From: Paenibacillus pabuli
GTDB lineage: Bacteria > Bacillota > Bacilli > Paenibacillales > Paenibacillaceae
Direction: 5' to 3'
Assembly: GCF_023101145.1 (NCBI RefSeq)
Contig: NZ_CP073714.1
Location: forward strand, 3,968,001-4,032,000
DNA length: 64,000 nucleotides
The notes beneath the pieces were generated by a model. It was not told the DNA's origin. It saw only the letters and a program-made list of their open reading frames with translations, and did not search any database. The translations under genes and the position numbers were made by a program. Positions 25,550 to 35,332 of this stretch are shown here, one piece after another (positions within the stretch are counted from its first letter, which is position 1; the number at the start of each line of letters is the position of its first letter).

Positions 25550-27175
25550 TTATATATTGAAATTTCTACTGTTTTGCAATTCTTTATAGTCAAACCAATC
25601 AAAATCAACAAATGGAAAATTATGATGGATGCCATCTTGATATAATGCTTCATTTGAATTTGGTTTGGCTTGCTTACTTCCGTACAGACCGATGTAGGTA
25701 CCAGTGAAACCACCAGCACGATCGGTACTAAGCAATCGGCCATCAGCTTTTTCGAATAACATTTCCCACGAAGCACACTTATTGGAACGATAATAAAAGC
25801 TGTACTCCTGCTCATGTCCAACAACCTTCATTTGAATATGATCATCGCTCCATGGATGGAAGCTCAGAAGTTTATCTACCCCAGCCTCCCTCTCTACAAG
25901 GCGAATAAAAGGCTTTCCTTGCTCCAATGCCAGCTCCATTCGGAAGTGGTAATTCTGGTTGTGAAATAAGGTCAGACCTGCGGTTTCACCCTCATTTTGA
26001 GGATTAAACTCCATGTGTGTGGATGCATTGAACATCAGGTGCTGCTGCCGCCGACCAACAAAAGCGGGATTGCCCTGTTCCGTCAGTAGTTCTTCTTTCA
26101 ATCTTAGGCGCAAATACCCAGGTCGTTCTGTCAAACTCCAAAATTCTCCGCGCGGCGTTCTCAGAAAATTCCATATCGGAGAAAGAGAACTCTCTTCGAA
26201 ATCGTCCCTAATCGATACACTTGGCCACCGCACTTCAGGCAGGTTAGGTGATCTCGTTTCCAGCTCCAATCTGCCCACCCCTGGACTAACAACAGGCCAC
26301 TCCTGTTCCCACTGTACGGGTGCCATGAATGTTTCCCGACCCAGGTTTCGGTAGTATCCTCCGGCTATTCTGGATGCTAGACATAGTAACCACCACTCAC
26401 CTTGTTGTGTTTCAATCAGTTCCGCATGACCTACATTAACAATCGGATACGCTCTTCCCAGATGTCGATGCGTTAAAATCGGATTGGCGCGGTGCCCTTC
26501 ATAAGGTCCTGTGATGATACGGCTACGCGCGATGGTCACGGCATGAGTATGTCCAGTTCCTCCCTCCGCAATCAACAAGTAATACCAACTATCCTTCTTA
26601 TAGATATGCGGGCCTTCCTGAGCGTGAGCTACCTTAAGCGCACCCTGCCATATGCTCACTTTTTCACCGATAAGCCTGCCCTGCTCCAGATCAATCTCTT
26701 GAAGCCAGATATCCATATGTTTGGGGTATTCCTGACCTTCTGGTGGAATCCGGTTTCCCGTATAATAAGCTCTTCCGTCCTCATCGAAAAATAGTGATGG
26801 ATCAATGCCCGGAGCATCTTCCAACCAGATGGGATCAGACCAATCACCTGACGGATCAGTAGTGGTTACATAGAAGTTATGTTCCTTCTTTTCGTTATCA
26901 ACAAATGTAGTAATCATATAGAATGTGCCGTTATGATACCGAATTGTTGGAGCCCAAATGCCCCGAGAAGGTATAATCCCATCCAAATTAAGCTGTGAAG
27001 CACGATCAAGAACATGGCCTAGCTGCTGCCAATGAACCAGATCTTTACTGTGGAATAACGGTACGCCAGGAAAGTATTCGAAACTGGACGTAACGAGATA
27101 ATAGTCTTCTCCTACACGAATGGCCGACGGATCTGGATGGAATCCCGGCAACACAGGGTTGCGAAATGTTTTCAC
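25550..27175 (-). CDS. glycoside hydrolase family 43 (beta-xylosidase/alpha-L-arabinofuranosidase)
   Basis: 541 residues starting KTFRNPVLPGFHPDPSAIRV after a GTG start with GGAGG 10 nt upstream. The five-bladed propeller domain shows the catalytic Asp (FHPDPS), the pKa-modulating Asp region (PGIDPSLFFDEDGRAYY) and the acid Glu (AQEGPHIY). The C-terminal 200 residues form the GH43-associated beta-sandwich. No signal peptide, so it acts on imported oligosaccharides. It removes xylose or arabinose side chains, here probably from pectin fragments. It follows the pectate lyase gene by 34 nt. Confidence 0.9.
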   Translation of the reverse strand: MKTFRNPVLPGFHPDPSAIRVGEDYYLVTSSFEYFPGVPLFHSKDLVHWQQLGHVLDRASQLNLDGIIPSRGIWAPTIRYHNGTFYMITTFVDNEKKEHNFYVTTTDPSGDWSDPIWLEDAPGIDPSLFFDEDGRAYYTGNRIPPEGQEYPKHMDIWLQEIDLEQGRLIGEKVSIWQGALKVAHAQEGPHIYKKDSWYYLLIAEGGTGHTHAVTIARSRIITGPYEGHRANPILTHRHLGRAYPIVNVGHAELIETQQGEWWLLCLASRIAGGYYRNLGRETFMAPVQWEQEWPVVSPGVGRLELETRSPNLPEVRWPSVSIRDDFEESSLSPIWNFLRTPRGEFWSLTERPGYLRLRLKEELLTEQGNPAFVGRRQQHLMFNASTHMEFNPQNEGETAGLTLFHNQNYHFRMELALEQGKPFIRLVEREAGVDKLLSFHPWSDDHIQMKVVGHEQEYSFYYRSNKCASWEMLFEKADGRLLSTDRAGGFTGTYIGLYGSKQAKPNSNEALYQDGIHHNFPFVDFDWFDYKELQNSRNFNI

Positions 27176-27209
27176 GTCAAGTTCTCCTCCATTCAAATGT
27201 TATGGATTA

Positions 27210-30200
27210 TCAATCAGCACTCTCTTGCACGAGTGAAAGTTCTGCGGCCGGATTCCACTCATCCGCTCCGGCAAAGAGCTGGGCAGGCAGATATTTCTCT
27301 GCTTCTTCCACCGTCAACTGAGTCGTCCAGTTAAAACGAGCTTTGGGATTCGCGCCAGGCCCGTAACTGGCAAATTCGGCAAAACGTGCCGTACGTTCAT
27401 TATCCGGGTTACTCCAGTTATTCCATCCGGATGAACTAATGTGATTACCCATATAGCTGTTGATATAGACTACATTGGCATAAGGTCTCCATGGTCTACC
27501 AAGAGGTATAGTTCCAGCAAGACTAGAATCGCCAGTAATGCGGCTATTCAGGAATACATAACCAGACTTCTCTTCCGCGGTGGATGCTGCAGTAATGTAA
27601 CCATTGCTTAAGCTGTGAATGACGCTGTTCTCAAACAATGCCGTTGCATTGCCAAAGATAAAGTCGACATCACCTTCAATATAACTGTCCACATAATATT
27701 GCCTTCCATCGTTCACATAAAGTGTGTCCTGCCACCCCTTCAGGCTAACGTCCCGGAATACCAGACGATCACCACGAGCTAGCAGAGCAACCGCTTGACC
27801 TGCATTGTCGCCAGCATCATTTTGTATCGTCAGATGCTCAGCCGTAAAATCGTTTGTCTGCACCCGGAAGCTATAGCTGCCTGAGGTACCGAGTGCATTG
27901 CCGGATGAATCCAATGTGCTGGCAGAATCACCGTAGATCAGCACAGTGCCCTCCCGGCTCTCTCCAATGATTCGCAGATGTTTTTTGCTGGACGATACGT
28001 CCAGCTTCTCACGGTAAATTCCGTCCTTGATTCGTATGATGGTAGGAAGCGTGCTATTGTCCGGAACAGCATGTATAGCTTCCTGAACCTGTTCATATTG
28101 TGCACTTCCATCAGATGACACGGTTAGAACTGGTGCAGGAATTTCAGATATTGGAGCAGACGACATACTCTCGCCAACTTCATTCAATGCCGTAATGACA
28201 TAATAATAGGCAGTGCCATTGATTAACTGTGTATCAGAGAATGAAGTATCATTTACATTAGAAGCTACAGTAATAAACGGGCCTTCGGGCGACTCACTTC
28301 TTTTCACTGCATAATACTCAGCTGCTTCAGCTTCTTCCCAAGAAAGGTTGATTGTACCTTCCTCTGGATCGGCAACAACTCCTGACGGAGACTGTGGTTT
28401 ACCATCATCCAATGCTGGTCGTGTGCCAGCGGCTGCGGAGTCAAGGCTTCGTGTACCTTGAGCCAGTGCGGTCACTTTGTAATAATATGGCTTACCGTTT
28501 ACGAGTCCTGTATCCAGGTAGGAAGTTCCTGATTCTTGATCAACAATAACATCGTAAGTTCCAGTCACGGACGTTGCACGCTTGATCACATAAGTCGAAG
28601 CTCCTTCTATAGCTTCCCACGTAATAGAAACGGATTCGGGAAGAGACTCTACTGTGACTTGGGGAGTAGATAGAGTCATGGTTGGTGTTATAGCAACTGG
28701 GGAAGAATCCGCTCCCTCTCCTCCAATACCAGTAGCAGATACAACGTAATAGTAGGTCGTTCCATTATCCAGTCCCCCATCCCGAAACGTAGGAACAGCT
28801 GTACGAGACGACACAGTAGTATACGGGCCTTCAGCCTGCAAACTGCGTTTTACAGTGTAGTAGTTAGCTGCTTCGACTGTTGCCCATGTTAAATCTGCTT
28901 GTGCGTTTCTCGCAACAGCCATCAGATTCTCAGGCATTTCTGGTCGTACAGCGTCCTCCGAGGGTGTCACTGAAGACGTATTGGAATTACCGCTCTCGCC
29001 CAAGGAACCTACTGCAGTCACGACATAAGTGTAGGTCGTTCCATTGGTGACCTCTTCGTCAATGTAGGTTGTCTCGGTTACTTCAGAAGCAATCAATTCA
29101 TATTCGTTCTCGGACTGGATACTACGCTTTACATTATAAGTAGAAGCCCCATCCGCTTCCTCCCAGTGTAATCTCACCATACCATTGCCTGGCTCGGTAC
29201 GAAGCCCTTTCGGAGAACTAACCGGTTCAACATAAAGTTTTACATTGTCATAGAACAACGTGCCTTTACCAGTACCTGGTGTTCTAGCAAACATTCGTCC
29301 AATACCATCGGTAGCCACATCGGCCTGGAACGGGACATCATCTGCGACGCGGACGTCATCAACGTATATATCCGCTTTTTGCGAGGCCACATTACCAACG
29401 ATCTTGAAGTTGTACCATTGGTTATTGACCGGTGCATCCATTAATTTGTGATCTTTGCCGTCTTTTTTGTAAATTAGCGTATATTGATCCTCTGCTACCG
29501 GAGCAGAAGGTTTGCGTAGCTCGATGGAGAGTGCGGAGCGACTGCCCGTTACATTTTGCAATTGCAGAACGGTTGATGTGCCTGGCCAGCCTTGAGACAT
29601 AATATCTGCCTCAAACACAAAGCTACCCTGTTGTGGTGGAAAGGATCTTACGAATTGGGCAATCCCAGCCTCATTGTCGTACAGCATGAGCGCCTTCGTA
29701 GACGAGTTCCCTGTCGTTCCTGTGGGAATCGGGGTTACAACGACTTTAAGGTCATTCGTCTGTGGATCAGGTAGTACGGTGTAACTTGCTGGTGTCGTAT
29801 TGATCTCGATATCTTCAAAATCATCTTCCAAATAATAGATAGTTTCCAGCTCTCCTTTCGCTGCTGCACTAGCCTCATTGGAATAGAAGCTTATGCCATG
29901 ATCATTCGTAGCCTTTACAGCATAATAATAGGCTTTACCTACAGTGAGATTGGGATCTGTGTAAGTGGTGGTCGTAATCCCCTCTTGCTGCAGCGTGTAT
30001 GGACCACCAGGAATCTCTGCTCTATATATCGAATAAGAGTCCGCACTTTGCACTTCATCCCAATGTAACTGAATCGACTTGAGGTCTGGCTCAGCTATAA
30101 GGTCAGTAGGTGCTGTCGGGAAATCAGCAGGCAACTCCTGAACAGATGCATTGGAGAAAACAGATGTATTGAGCTTATCAACTTCATCATCCGGTTTGGA

Positions 30201-32303
30201 AGCATCGGCTGCCAATCCGATGTAGACCGTTTCGTCAGCCGGGAATGATTGTGAATCGATAACAAACCAATCGTTACCGTCCTTGGATACGAGTGAAGTC
30301 ACTTGATCCCCAAGTCGTACTAGCTTTACCCAATACGGTAGTGTGACCATGCTGCCCTTTTCCTGATGTACAACTTCGTTGTCTGCACCATTACGAACGA
30401 GGCTAACCGCTTGTTGTCCACCCTTCACATAAGTGACCATGGCGGCAATAAACGGAGATGACGCATCCAGGCTTTTACGAATCATAACACCTGCTTCGGC
30501 TCCATCGTCGGTAGCTGTCACCTGATCAACTCTAGCTACAATTTCACCATTTCCTTCTAAGCTTTGGTAAGCATAGTGGAAATGATCCGTCTCTCCACTG
30601 ATATCTCCAGCTGATTTTACCGTAACGTCAGTATTGCCAGCTCCCAATTGTGTATGACCCGTAATGCCCGGTTCTCCAATATCGGTGGATGACCACGGTG
30701 CAATACTGTTCTGCTTGTTAACGTGAATTGTGACATTGTTGGACTGCGTTGAAGTCCCTGAGTCATCAATCGCTCTGGCAGTGAGATAATGCGTACCATC
30801 CTGCACATCTTCCCATGTAAACGTGTAAGGCTCTGTATCATCTTCCCCCAGTTTCACATCATTTTGATAAAATTCCACTTTGGCAATGCTGCCGTCTATA
30901 TCTGACGCAGAAGCCGTAATCTCAACGGAAGACCCTTCAGTCTGAACGGTATGGTTGGCAGGTGACTGAATTGCAACCGTAGGATTCATAGATCCATTGC
31001 CAGCAATGCTGTTCAGGTATGCCTCCAGATAGGTATAACCTGATTCATGTATCTCGTTACGGTCAGCAGGATCATTCGGATCGAGTCCCATACTGATCTC
31101 CCATTCGTCGGGCATACCGTCATGATCCGAGTCAACCAGAGCTGAAACCGTCTCCTCGAACTCAAGGTAACCGCCAACTTCCTTTTGTGAATTAATATGT
31201 TGTCCGGTGCGGTATTTCACATCATTTACAATTCGAGCATCGATGGCGTCCCGTCTAGGCAGACTTGCACCTGCTTTTGCAAGAACTTGCTCATAGGCTG
31301 TTTCTGCATCGTCCATGGATGCGGGATTAGCCATCTGCACAGGAGAGAGTAGTTTGGAATCTGGATTCGCAAGTTCTCCCACACCTAACCAGTTGTCCGC
31401 TGTGACATCGGGATAACTGTCCACGACATTGCCACTCACATGTAATCGTGTATCGGGTGCAACATCAAGGAAAATCTGATCCCGGGCATTACGATACGTA
31501 TTCGGTCCGTATTTATAGTAGTTTTTCATGAGATTATAGTTGCCTTCCTCACCACCATAAGCAGAGAAGAACCCCCAATTATAGACAATATTGTTGTAGG
31601 ACTCGGTATTAAAACCAGGAGCTCCTGCAAATCTCGGGTTACGGCTTACGTTATGAGCAATGATGTTATGATGGAAGGAGGTGTTGTTCCCGCCCCAGAT
31701 ACCTGCATATCCATGTCGCCCCTTCTGATGTGTAGTCATCAGCATGCTCTCAGCGATGACAGACCACTGCACAGTTGTATTCTCGTTGGCGTACATACTC
31801 AGTACCTCATCGACAGACCAGGTAAACGAGGAGTGGTCGATTATAATATTTTTGTGGTATCGCCCGCCAAATACGTCATCCTCACTTGGGTGCTTATCCC
31901 CGAGTCGGAAGCGCATATGTCTCACGATAATGTTATCCGCTTGGAACGTAGTACAGTAATCCGACACGGTGATCCCTTCGCCTGGAGCTGTCTGTCCAGC
32001 AATGGTGATATTAGAACCGGTAATCGCCAGAGGGGATTCCAGATGAATCGTTCCTCCCACTCTGAATATGACGGTGGTATCGCTGTGACTAACGGCATCT
32101 CGAAGTGATCCAGGGCCGGAATCCGCGAGGGTTGTCACTTCATACACTGACCCTCCCCTACCACCTGTCACGTACTTACCGCCGCCTTCAGCACTGGGAA
32201 ATGCGGGCAATAATGGAGTAGCTTCATCTTCTGCAGCAACCATACCTGGCAGCAAACTGAATAACATCGCAACGACCAATACGAATGATACCATTCTTTT
32301 CAA
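27210..32303 (-). CDS. secreted multidomain pectate lyase / pectin methylesterase
   Basis: About 1,697 residues. A signal peptide (KRMVSFVLVVAMLFSLLPGM) is followed by a PL1-like parallel beta-helix lyase domain (about 30-400; PSAEGGGKYVTGGRGG, VIFRVGGTIHL, IIIDHSSFTWS). Then come an EF/thrombospondin-like DSDHDGMPDEWE segment, an Ig-like Big_9 domain (about 450-540), a DUF1349/lamin-like sandwich (about 555-745), one FnIII, another sandwich (about 850-1030) and four FnIII repeats (about 1035-1390). A CE8 pectin methylesterase (about 1395-1690) ends it, with QAVAL, WQDTLY, DFIFGNA and LGRPW. The TTG start follows GGAGG by 8 nt. It would demethylate and cleave extracellular pectin. Confidence 0.9.
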   Translation of the reverse strand: MKRMVSFVLVVAMLFSLLPGMVAAEDEATPLLPAFPSAEGGGKYVTGGRGGSVYEVTTLADSGPGSLRDAVSHSDTTVIFRVGGTIHLESPLAITGSNITIAGQTAPGEGITVSDYCTTFQADNIIVRHMRFRLGDKHPSEDDVFGGRYHKNIIIDHSSFTWSVDEVLSMYANENTTVQWSVIAESMLMTTHQKGRHGYAGIWGGNNTSFHHNIIAHNVSRNPRFAGAPGFNTESYNNIVYNWGFFSAYGGEEGNYNLMKNYYKYGPNTYRNARDQIFLDVAPDTRLHVSGNVVDSYPDVTADNWLGVGELANPDSKLLSPVQMANPASMDDAETAYEQVLAKAGASLPRRDAIDARIVNDVKYRTGQHINSQKEVGGYLEFEETVSALVDSDHDGMPDEWEISMGLDPNDPADRNEIHESGYTYLEAYLNSIAGNGSMNPTVAIQSPANHTVQTEGSSVEITASASDIDGSIAKVEFYQNDVKLGEDDTEPYTFTWEDVQDGTHYLTARAIDDSGTSTQSNNVTIHVNKQNSIAPWSSTDIGEPGITGHTQLGAGNTDVTVKSAGDISGETDHFHYAYQSLEGNGEIVARVDQVTATDDGAEAGVMIRKSLDASSPFIAAMVTYVKGGQQAVSLVRNGADNEVVHQEKGSMVTLPYWVKLVRLGDQVTSLVSKDGNDWFVIDSQSFPADETVYIGLAADASKPDDEVDKLNTSVFSNASVQELPADFPTAPTDLIAEPDLKSIQLHWDEVQSADSYSIYRAEIPGGPYTLQQEGITTTTYTDPNLTVGKAYYYAVKATNDHGISFYSNEASAAAKGELETIYYLEDDFEDIEINTTPASYTVLPDPQTNDLKVVVTPIPTGTTGNSSTKALMLYDNEAGIAQFVRSFPPQQGSFVFEADIMSQGWPGTSTVLQLQNVTGSRSALSIELRKPSAPVAEDQYTLIYKKDGKDHKLMDAPVNNQWYNFKIVGNVASQKADIYVDDVRVADDVPFQADVATDGIGRMFARTPGTGKGTLFYDNVKLYVEPVSSPKGLRTEPGNGMVRLHWEEADGASTYNVKRSIQSENEYELIASEVTETTYIDEEVTNGTTYTYVVTAVGSLGESGNSNTSSVTPSEDAVRPEMPENLMAVARNAQADLTWATVEAANYYTVKRSLQAEGPYTTVSSRTAVPTFRDGGLDNGTTYYYVVSATGIGGEGADSSPVAITPTMTLSTPQVTVESLPESVSITWEAIEGASTYVIKRATSVTGTYDVIVDQESGTSYLDTGLVNGKPYYYKVTALAQGTRSLDSAAAGTRPALDDGKPQSPSGVVADPEEGTINLSWEEAEAAEYYAVKRSESPEGPFITVASNVNDTSFSDTQLINGTAYYYVITALNEVGESMSSAPISEIPAPVLTVSSDGSAQYEQVQEAIHAVPDNSTLPTIIRIKDGIYREKLDVSSSKKHLRIIGESREGTVLIYGDSASTLDSSGNALGTSGSYSFRVQTNDFTAEHLTIQNDAGDNAGQAVALLARGDRLVFRDVSLKGWQDTLYVNDGRQYYVDSYIEGDVDFIFGNATALFENSVIHSLSNGYITAASTAEEKSGYVFLNSRITGDSSLAGTIPLGRPWRPYANVVYINSYMGNHISSSGWNNWSNPDNERTARFAEFASYGPGANPKARFNWTTQLTVEEAEKYLPAQLFAGADEWNPAAELSLVQESAD

Positions 32304-32413
32304 CGAGTCTTCCTCCTCTGGTTTACATGTATTTGTGCAGATTGTTACCTCACTAAGAGCCAGATGCTCATGCAATAAACCTTTCTGTGATATGGCATCA
32401 CCTCCTCAACATA

Positions 32414-32429
32414 ATGTAAGCGTTATCAG
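32414..32429. promoter_or_regulatory. cre-like catabolite repression site upstream of the pectinase gene
   Basis: ATGTAAGCGTTATCAG fits the CcpA consensus WTGNAARCGNWWWCAW except at the last base. It lies about 110 nt upstream of the pectinase start, in the promoter region after the GH105 terminator. Confidence 0.6.
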
Positions 32430-32445
32430 TAAAAGGATACGAAAA

Positions 32446-32512
32446 CCCGTTGTAATATGAAACCTATCCGTATTCTTACTGCGATCACGTTCTAGGTTTC
32501 CGATCCAACGGG
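32446..32512 (-). terminator. extended hairpin after the GH105 gene
   Basis: CCCGTTG...GAAACCTA pairs with TAGGTTTC...CAACGGG, with an interior loop, and minus-strand TTTTCG follows. It sits just past the GH105 stop and suggests the pectinase has its own promoter. Confidence 0.55.
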
Positions 32513-32528
32513 CCACTTCATAGGTCTT

Positions 32529-33671
32529 TTAAACTTTGGCATGCAGCAGGTACTCGTATTCGGTACATGCGAGCAAGAAGGCACCCATTCCTTTTTGATC
32601 ATTCGTTATAATCGGTTCACTTATATAATACGCGTAACTTCCGTCACGCCTTGCATCTCCACCGAGCCCTGCAACCTGGCAGTTTTTGTAGAGATTCACC
32701 CAACCCTGATTGGTTTCCATTACGAATTCAGAGATTAATCCTGCATAAGCATGATTCAATATCAGCTCCCATTCCCGTGGTAACCATCCTAGGCGAATCC
32801 CTTTGGCCATAGCGTAGACAATCATGCTGGATGCTGAAGCTTCCAGGTAATTTCCTTTGCGACCACCCTCATTCACCACCTGATACCATACCCCGCTAGC
32901 TGTATCCTGATAAGTGCGCAGCGCAGTCATCGTATCTGTGTAAATATCAATCAACTTGCGATGATCAGGATGATTGTTCGGTAATAACTCCAGGACATCC
33001 ACTAAAGCCATGACAAACCAACCGATCGATCTGCCCCAAAAGTTAGGTGAATGCCCGGTTACCGAATGGCTCCAAGGCTGAACACGTTTTTCATCCCAAG
33101 CATGATAGAGTAGTCCTGTACCATCGTCTCGAGTATGTTTGGCACACAATATGAATTGTTTGGTTACATCATTGAATAACTCCTCTTCCGGTTCCCAACG
33201 ACGCAAGTACTCCAGATAGAACGGTGCTCCCATATAAAGACCGTCCAACCAGATCTGGTAGGGATATACTTGCTTGTGCCAGAAAGCTCCCTCTGACGTG
33301 CGCGGGTGAGTCACAAGTTGTTGACGTAACAGCCCTGCCGCAAGCTTATATTTTATTTTCCCTGTCCTGTCATAAAGGCCGAACATCAGCTTACCGTTAT
33401 TCAAATGATCGATATTATGTTCTTCCATCCGGTATCCCCCAATCGATCCGTCATCTTGAATAAAATAATCCATGTTAGACTGAATGTATTGAGCATATTG
33501 CTCATCACCAGTCGCTTGCCATAAACGTTCAAATCCTTTTAGCACTACCCCATAATCATAAGACCACTTGCCGTGATGCCCGTTCTCTTCATACAGTTTA
33601 GGGGTTCGCTCCATGATGGATGCAGCCGTTTTGGCTGCCCATAGATCCTTAGCAGATTTCGTTTCAAGCAT
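32529..33671 (-). CDS. GH105 unsaturated rhamnogalacturonyl hydrolase
   Basis: 380 residues, the length of YteR/YesR. Motifs of the alpha/alpha-barrel family: WSYDYGVVLKGFERLW, the catalytic Asp in YQIWLDGLYMGAPF, LLYHAWDE and GRSIGWFVMALVDVL. It removes the unsaturated galacturonyl residue left by pectate/rhamnogalacturonan lyases. No signal peptide, so it works on imported oligomers. GGAGGAGG precedes the ATG. It lies directly after the sugar-binding protein gene in the same direction. Confidence 0.93.
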   Translation of the reverse strand: MLETKSAKDLWAAKTAASIMERTPKLYEENGHHGKWSYDYGVVLKGFERLWQATGDEQYAQYIQSNMDYFIQDDGSIGGYRMEEHNIDHLNNGKLMFGLYDRTGKIKYKLAAGLLRQQLVTHPRTSEGAFWHKQVYPYQIWLDGLYMGAPFYLEYLRRWEPEEELFNDVTKQFILCAKHTRDDGTGLLYHAWDEKRVQPWSHSVTGHSPNFWGRSIGWFVMALVDVLELLPNNHPDHRKLIDIYTDTMTALRTYQDTASGVWYQVVNEGGRKGNYLEASASSMIVYAMAKGIRLGWLPREWELILNHAYAGLISEFVMETNQGWVNLYKNCQVAGLGGDARRDGSYAYYISEPIITNDQKGMGAFLLACTEYEYLLHAKV

Positions 33672-33704
33672 CTTTAGAATTCCTCCTCCGTACGTATTTG
33701 CTGT

Positions 33705-35210
33705 TTATTTATTGTTTAATACGGCTTGGTGCGCGGCCTCATATTCGGTAATAATTTTGTCTCCACCTGATTTTCTCCAGGTATCAATTGCATTTTGGAA
33801 CCCGGCACGATCCGTCTTGCCGAGAATATACTTGTAAGTGGCGTCCGTAATGATCTTCTGCAGTTCCGAGCCTTGTTCTGAGAACGTTGGTGATTCCAGG
33901 GAATACACGGGGTTCAGCACGGCAAAGGTTGTATTTTCCTCAATCAGGCGTGTGGATTCAATACGGAGTGGGTCAGCATCCACAATAGCATATCCGTTCT
34001 CGTTAGGACGCGAAGAAGAAAATGGCTGTACCTCTTGCTCCCATAACTTGGTATCAATAATTGTGGCTCCATTGTTCTCGTCGAGGCTATAGTGTACATC
34101 TTTGATACCGTACGTCATCAAGGTAAATACCTCTTCACTCATCAGATCATCCATAAACTTCAGAATACGTTTCAATTCGGCTTCGTCCTTGACCTCCGAT
34201 TTAGGAAATGCAAGCAATCCTCCTACGCCATTGGATGTCGACCATATCGCTCGATCACTTTCGTTTCCTGTGGACGTAATATCATTGACCATCACAAGCT
34301 CCATATCATCTTGGACACCTTGGGCAAGATTGAACAGCCCCTTGCTATCAAATAGAGCACCCACATAGATCCCTGCCTTGCCCTGTGCGAAGCCTTCCTG
34401 CTGATCCTTCTTGGCTGTTACGGCAAAATCCTGATTAATGTATCCATTGGTGTACAGCTCTTTCATATAATCCATCGCCTGAATGTAACCTTCGGACTCA
34501 AACTCAGGTGTCACTTTGCCATCCTCACTAATCGCCCAACCACTTGGTGTCCCAAAGTAAGATCCCAGGGTCTTAAACGCACCAAATACCAAATCACTGC
34601 GGTCAATGAATCCGGTTGTGTCTTTCACGCCATTGCCATCGGGATCTTGTTCTGTAAATGCCTTTGCCACTTCCATGAGTTCAGCCGTTGTTTTGGGCAC
34701 AGGCAAGCCAACCTTATCGAGCCAGTCTTTACGTAAAATAACACCATTGCGCGCTACCTGCTTTTGCATCGGAATACCGTATAACTTCCCTTCAATGGAT
34801 GCCGAATTGCGCATATCCTGAGATATGCCTTTCAGGTTTGGGAATTCATCGAGATACGGCCCAACTTCCCAGAAGACGCCTGCTTTGAGCGCATTGCGAA
34901 CCGAAGAATTCTCCAGAATCGTCAAGGATACGATGTCAGCGAGAGAACCGGAAGCAAGTGAAGTATTAAGCCGTTCTTCCTTAGAGGCATCCGGAATCCA
35001 GGAAAACTGTATGTCCACATCCGTTATCTCTTCGATTTTGTTAAGCACAGTGTCTGTAGGTGGTGAAGCGGTATGCATGATATTCAACCAACTAATCGTT
35101 GTTTTCCCATCAGCATTGGTTCCTGAATCCCCACTTCCTCCGGAACAGGCAGATAACAGTAAGGCTCCGCTTAACGTAAGCGCTAACAATTTGGAAGTTC
35201 TATATCTCAT
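33705..35210 (-). CDS. sugar ABC transporter substrate-binding lipoprotein (LplA-like)
   Basis: 501 residues. The signal SKLLALTLSGALLLSACSGG carries the lipobox LLSAC. The mature protein is a family 1 extracellular solute-binding protein of the LplA type, with TISWLNIMHTASPPTDT, GIPMQKQVARNGVILRKDWL and FTEQDPDGNGVKDTTGF (the last two are hallmarks of Paenibacillus/Bacillus LplA-like proteins). Good Shine-Dalgarno AAGGGG. Captures oligosaccharides outside the cell for the LplB/YtcP-type permeases. Context suggests pectin-derived oligogalacturonides or rhamnogalacturonan fragments. Confidence 0.92.
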   Translation of the reverse strand: MRYRTSKLLALTLSGALLLSACSGGSGDSGTNADGKTTISWLNIMHTASPPTDTVLNKIEEITDVDIQFSWIPDASKEERLNTSLASGSLADIVSLTILENSSVRNALKAGVFWEVGPYLDEFPNLKGISQDMRNSASIEGKLYGIPMQKQVARNGVILRKDWLDKVGLPVPKTTAELMEVAKAFTEQDPDGNGVKDTTGFIDRSDLVFGAFKTLGSYFGTPSGWAISEDGKVTPEFESEGYIQAMDYMKELYTNGYINQDFAVTAKKDQQEGFAQGKAGIYVGALFDSKGLFNLAQGVQDDMELVMVNDITSTGNESDRAIWSTSNGVGGLLAFPKSEVKDEAELKRILKFMDDLMSEEVFTLMTYGIKDVHYSLDENNGATIIDTKLWEQEVQPFSSSRPNENGYAIVDADPLRIESTRLIEENTTFAVLNPVYSLESPTFSEQGSELQKIITDATYKYILGKTDRAGFQNAIDTWRKSGGDKIITEYEAAHQAVLNNK

Positions 35211-35332
35211 CGTTCAATCCCCTTTTCACCAATTTATGGTCAATCCGAGTTGCTCCCACACCATACGAACTATTGAAGCATAACAACGATTAGATTTTAC
35301 CAGTACATCATGGTTGTCATTTGGGATAGCTG

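Noticed and set aside
32320..32395. Leader peptide downstream of a near-perfect GAGGAGGTGAT sequence before the pectinase gene
   Set aside because: The only ATG is 2 nt from the Shine-Dalgarno core, too close for initiation; no conserved leader feature is visible.
35168..35190. cre-like ACGTAAGCGCTAACA in the start of the binding-protein gene
   Set aside because: The conserved TG at the left end is replaced by CG, and the site is in the signal-peptide codons; too weak to list.
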